Positions 25,113-26,973 of a stretch of 26,973 nucleotides of DNA are shown here, piece by piece. Position 1 is the stretch's first letter, and every line of letters begins with the position of its first letter. The DNA comes from Porphyromonadaceae bacterium UBA7087 (GTDB lineage: Bacteria > Bacteroidota > Bacteroidia > Bacteroidales > Muribaculaceae). Location of the stretch: the NCBI GenBank assembly GCA_002493515.1, contig DKYZ01000040.1, positions 1 through 26,973 on the forward strand. The letters are read 5' to 3'. The notes beneath the pieces were generated by a model. It saw nothing but the letters and a program-made list of their open reading frames with translations. It searched no databases and had not been told where the DNA came from. Made by a program: the position numbers and the translations under genes.

Positions 25113-25559
25113 TCAGTTCGTGCCGGTATGTCCGAACGCGCCATCCTCCCGTTTGGTCCTGTCGAGCTCGGAGACACTTTCCCATTCCACCTTGCAGTAT
25201 TGCTTCACCACCATCTGGCAAATACGGTCGCCATCGTTGATGGTTATCTCTTCCTGCCCGAGATTTATGAGGATGACCCCGATTTCCCCCCTGTAATCGG
25301 CATCGATTGTGCCCGGCGTGTTGAGCACGGTCAGTCCATGCTTCAGAGCGAGACCCGACCGCGGCCTTATCTGGCATTCATATCCTGCCGGCAGCTCCAT
25401 GTAGAGCCCGGTCTGTATCAAAGCGCGCTCAAGGGGTTTGAGCGTTAGCGGACCGGCCGGCAGAAACGCCCTTACGTCCATTCCGGCGGCCTCGAATGTC
25501 CCGTAGGAGGGGAGCTCGTGGCCGCTGCGGTTGATTATCTTGATTTTAAGTCTTTCCAT
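25113..25559 (-). CDS. dut: dUTP diphosphatase
   Basis: A 148-aa trimeric-type dUTPase that hydrolyses dUTP to dUMP and pyrophosphate, keeping uracil out of DNA and feeding thymidylate synthesis. All five family motifs are visible: AAGMDVRA (I), PRSGLALKHG (II), NTPGTIDADYRGE (III), GDRICQMVV (IV) and the C-terminal R-E-D-G-A-F-G-H-T-G-T (V). The start at 25559 (MERLKIKII) gives the normal family length; a longer frame upstream starts with TTG and crosses the promoter. It is the first gene of the minus-strand operon. Confidence 0.95.
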   Translation of the reverse strand: MERLKIKIINRSGHELPSYGTFEAAGMDVRAFLPAGPLTLKPLERALIQTGLYMELPAGYECQIRPRSGLALKHGLTVLNTPGTIDADYRGEIGVILINLGQEEITINDGDRICQMVVKQYCKVEWESVSELDRTKREDGAFGHTGTN

Positions 25560-25662
25560 CGTGAGATAATGTTTGTCTTTATAGTAGGCCCGGATATATA
25601 GACCCGGTGCAGACTGACTGCCTGCCTCAGTTATAAAAGAGGAGAGAATGGAATTGTTTGCC

Positions 25663-25694
25663 AAAATTAATAAAAAAGGGGATTACAATACGAA
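25663..25694 (-). promoter_or_regulatory. Probable promoter of the dut operon
   Basis: On the minus strand TAATTTTG (plus 25663-25670) matches TAnnTTTG. A TTCG (25691-25694) sits 20 bp upstream as an imperfect TTTG. The -33 side overlaps the ferredoxin terminator. The leader would be about 97 nt. Confidence 0.55.
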
Positions 25695-25722
25695 AAAAAG
25701 GCCGTCTTTTTGAAAGACAGCC
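25693..25722 (-). terminator. Intrinsic terminator of the ferredoxin gene
   Basis: Reading minus: GGCTGTCTTTCAAAAAGACGGCC (plus 25700-25722) forms a stem GTCTTT/AAAGAC extended by GGC/GCC, followed by seven T residues (plus 25693-25699). Confidence 0.75.
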
Positions 25723-25750
25723 GATTTTTAGTCGATTGCGAGTCTGAAAC

Positions 25751-25921
25751 TCAACCCTCTGTGATAGCGTCGTTGGGGCAAACCTGTGCGCAGCTGCCGC
25801 AGCTGATGCAAACGTCCGGATTGATTTTGTAGATGGGATCGCCCTCGGAGATAGCGTCAACGGGGCAAACAGACTGGCATGTTCCACATGCGATGCAGTT
25901 ATCGCCTATTACGTAAGCCAT
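25751..25921 (-). CDS. 2x[4Fe-4S] ferredoxin
   Basis: A 56-aa protein beginning MAYVIGDNCIACGTCQSVCP, with the second half reading CISCGSCAQVCP and ending NDAITEG. Two Cys-x2-Cys-x2-Cys-x3-Cys-Pro sets (C9, C12, C15, C19 and C38, C41, C44, C48) bind two [4Fe-4S] clusters, so it is a small soluble clostridial-type ferredoxin that carries low-potential electrons. The length is standard for the family. It is a single gene with its own promoter and a strong terminator. It is too short for a 60-aa cut-off and so easily missed. Confidence 0.95.
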   Translation of the reverse strand: MAYVIGDNCIACGTCQSVCPVDAISEGDPIYKINPDVCISCGSCAQVCPNDAITEG

Positions 25922-25993
25922 AGTAATTTAGTTTTAGTTATTGGTTTTAATTATTAGTTTCGTTATTTTCCGCTCCCCTTTCGGAAAGCTCTG

Positions 25994-26001
25994 CAAATTT
26001 A
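25994..26001 (-). promoter_or_regulatory. -7 box of the ferredoxin promoter
   Basis: Minus strand TAAATTTG (plus 25994-26001) fits TAnnTTTG. A TTTG-like CTTG (plus 26022-26025) lies 20 bp upstream. The leader is about 65 nt. Confidence 0.5.
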
Positions 26002-26107
26002 CAGCTATTAACTGAAATCCACAAGACAAATCCCTAATTTGAACCAAATCCAAATAAGACATTTTTCTGTCCGTTCGCTCTTATTGGCAATGTTTTCGCT
26101 CCGGTTG

Positions 26108-26138
26108 TTGCACATCTGGTTTTTTTCCCTTACATTTG
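26108..26138 (+). promoter_or_regulatory. Promoter of the last glycosyltransferase gene
   Basis: TACATTTG at 26131-26138 matches the -7 box. TTG at 26108-26110 (GTTG against TTTG) lies 20 bp upstream. The start codon follows at 26162, leaving about 17 nt of leader. Confidence 0.65.
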
Positions 26139-26161
26139 TGAATCACAAATAAAATTCATCC

Positions 26162-26911
26162 ATGGGAAAAAGCCAACCTCTGATATCCGTCATAACAATC
26201 ACATACAACGCCGAAGACTGCCTGCATCCTACAATGAGGTCGGTGGCAGCACAGTCGTTCAAGGATTTCGAGCATATAATAGTCGACGGCGCGTCAACCG
26301 ACAACACGCTCCAGATCGCCCGCTCGCTTGGAACATCCAATCTCAGGATACTGAGCGAACCGGACAAGGGTCTTTATGACGCGATGAACAAGGGGTTGTC
26401 GATGGCCAACGGCAGGTATCTGCTGTTTCTGAACGCCGGCGACGCATTCCACTCGGAGGATACCCTGTCGCATTACGCTGCCGAGGCTAAAAAAAACAGG
26501 GATATAATATATGGCGATACAGTCATAGTAGACAAGGACAGGAATTTCATAAAGAAGAGGCATCTGTCGGCCCCGAGGATTCTGACCTACGAATCATTTG
26601 CCAACGGGATGCTGGTATGCCATCAGGCCTTCATGGTGAGACGCGACCTTGCGCCCAGATATAATCTCGACTACCGTTTTTCCGCGGATTATGAGTGGAC
26701 GCTACGCTGCCTGAAACGTTCGCGCCCCGGAAGCTGCGCCAATCTCAATGAGGTCACGATAGATTATCTCAACGACGGCCTGACTGACAAAAACCACCGT
26801 GCCTCGCTAAAGGAACGCTTCATGATAATGCGTCACCATTTCGGATTGATGCCGACAATAGGCCGACACATAATGTTTCTGTTCCGCAGCCTGAAGCGCA
26901 AACTCCTGTAG
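26162..26911 (+). CDS. Glycosyltransferase family 2, WcaE-like
   Basis: A 249-aa GT-A fold GT2 enzyme: PLISVITITYNAED, FEHIIVDGASTDNT, LRILSEPDKGLYDAMNKGLS, and RYLLFLNAGDAF, followed by the catalytic side RFSADYEWTLRCLKR (the E-W pair typical of the WcaE-like subgroup). It transfers a sugar in exopolysaccharide or O-antigen assembly; donor and acceptor cannot be told. It is full length with its own promoter and no overlapping partner in the window. The last 62 bases after it hold only repeat sequence. Confidence 0.88.
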   Translation: MGKSQPLISVITITYNAEDCLHPTMRSVAAQSFKDFEHIIVDGASTDNTLQIARSLGTSNLRILSEPDKGLYDAMNKGLSMANGRYLLFLNAGDAFHSEDTLSHYAAEAKKNRDIIYGDTVIVDKDRNFIKKRHLSAPRILTYESFANGMLVCHQAFMVRRDLAPRYNLDYRFSADYEWTLRCLKRSRPGSCANLNEVTIDYLNDGLTDKNHRASLKERFMIMRHHFGLMPTIGRHIMFLFRSLKRKLL

Positions 26912-26973
26912 GGAAGCAATCGCGGGGTTGGAGAGGATAGCGGGGTTGGGAGCCCCGCACACGGAACGGGCTA
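26912..26973. repeat. Inverted relative of the 9289 repeat
   Basis: GCGGGGTTGG, then GAGCCCCGCACACGGAACGG and GCTA, is the reverse complement of the TAGCCTGT(T/C)CCGTGTGCGGGGCTC element at 9289-9346, with minor changes. The window ends inside it. Confidence 0.6.

Overview
The window looks like a chromosomal segment of a Bacteroidales bacterium, probably Muribaculaceae-like (the family is inference). Supporting signs are Bacteroidetes-type promoters (TTTG, about 20 bp, TAnnTTTG), near-leaderless genes without Shine-Dalgarno sites, large secreted proteins ending in short type IX secretion (T9SS)-like C-terminal domains, an Omp28-type surface protein, and the Bacteroidetes gene string dut, TPR protein, DUF4292 protein, EnvC-like protein.

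Region 1 (1-9300, + strand, GC-rich): three large secreted Ig-like/adhesin proteins, each followed by a GC-rich hairpin, then an acyltransferase-3 membrane protein with a clear promoter preceded by three 21-bp tandem repeats.

Region 2 (9440-13643, + strand, clearly AT-richer): the most interesting part. A promoter drives a structured, about 316-nt RNA ending in an intrinsic terminator. It is followed by a tightly packed cassette: a Tat-targeted precursor with a 14-cysteine CXXX-repeat core, a radical SAM/SPASM maturase, a second SPASM-type maturase that lacks the radical SAM cysteine triad, a small 91-aa partner, TatA and TatC. It reads as a complete unit for cysteine-repeat peptide modification and export of the folded product. 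The protein families resemble the CXXX-repeat peptide maturation systems named in protein-family databases; as far as I know the product is uncharacterised.

Region 3 (13644-16761): an AT-rich AbiEi/AbiEii type IV toxin-antitoxin pair set between copies and fragments of two non-coding repeat families.

Region 4 (16762-26911, GC-rich): two + strand glycosyltransferases convergent with a long minus-strand operon (dut, TPR, DUF4292, EnvC-like, GNAT/FemAB-like, GtrB-like). Then come a minus-strand 2x[4Fe-4S] ferredoxin and a + strand WcaE-like glycosyltransferase. This part concerns the cell envelope and surface polysaccharide, plus nucleotide-pool cleaning.
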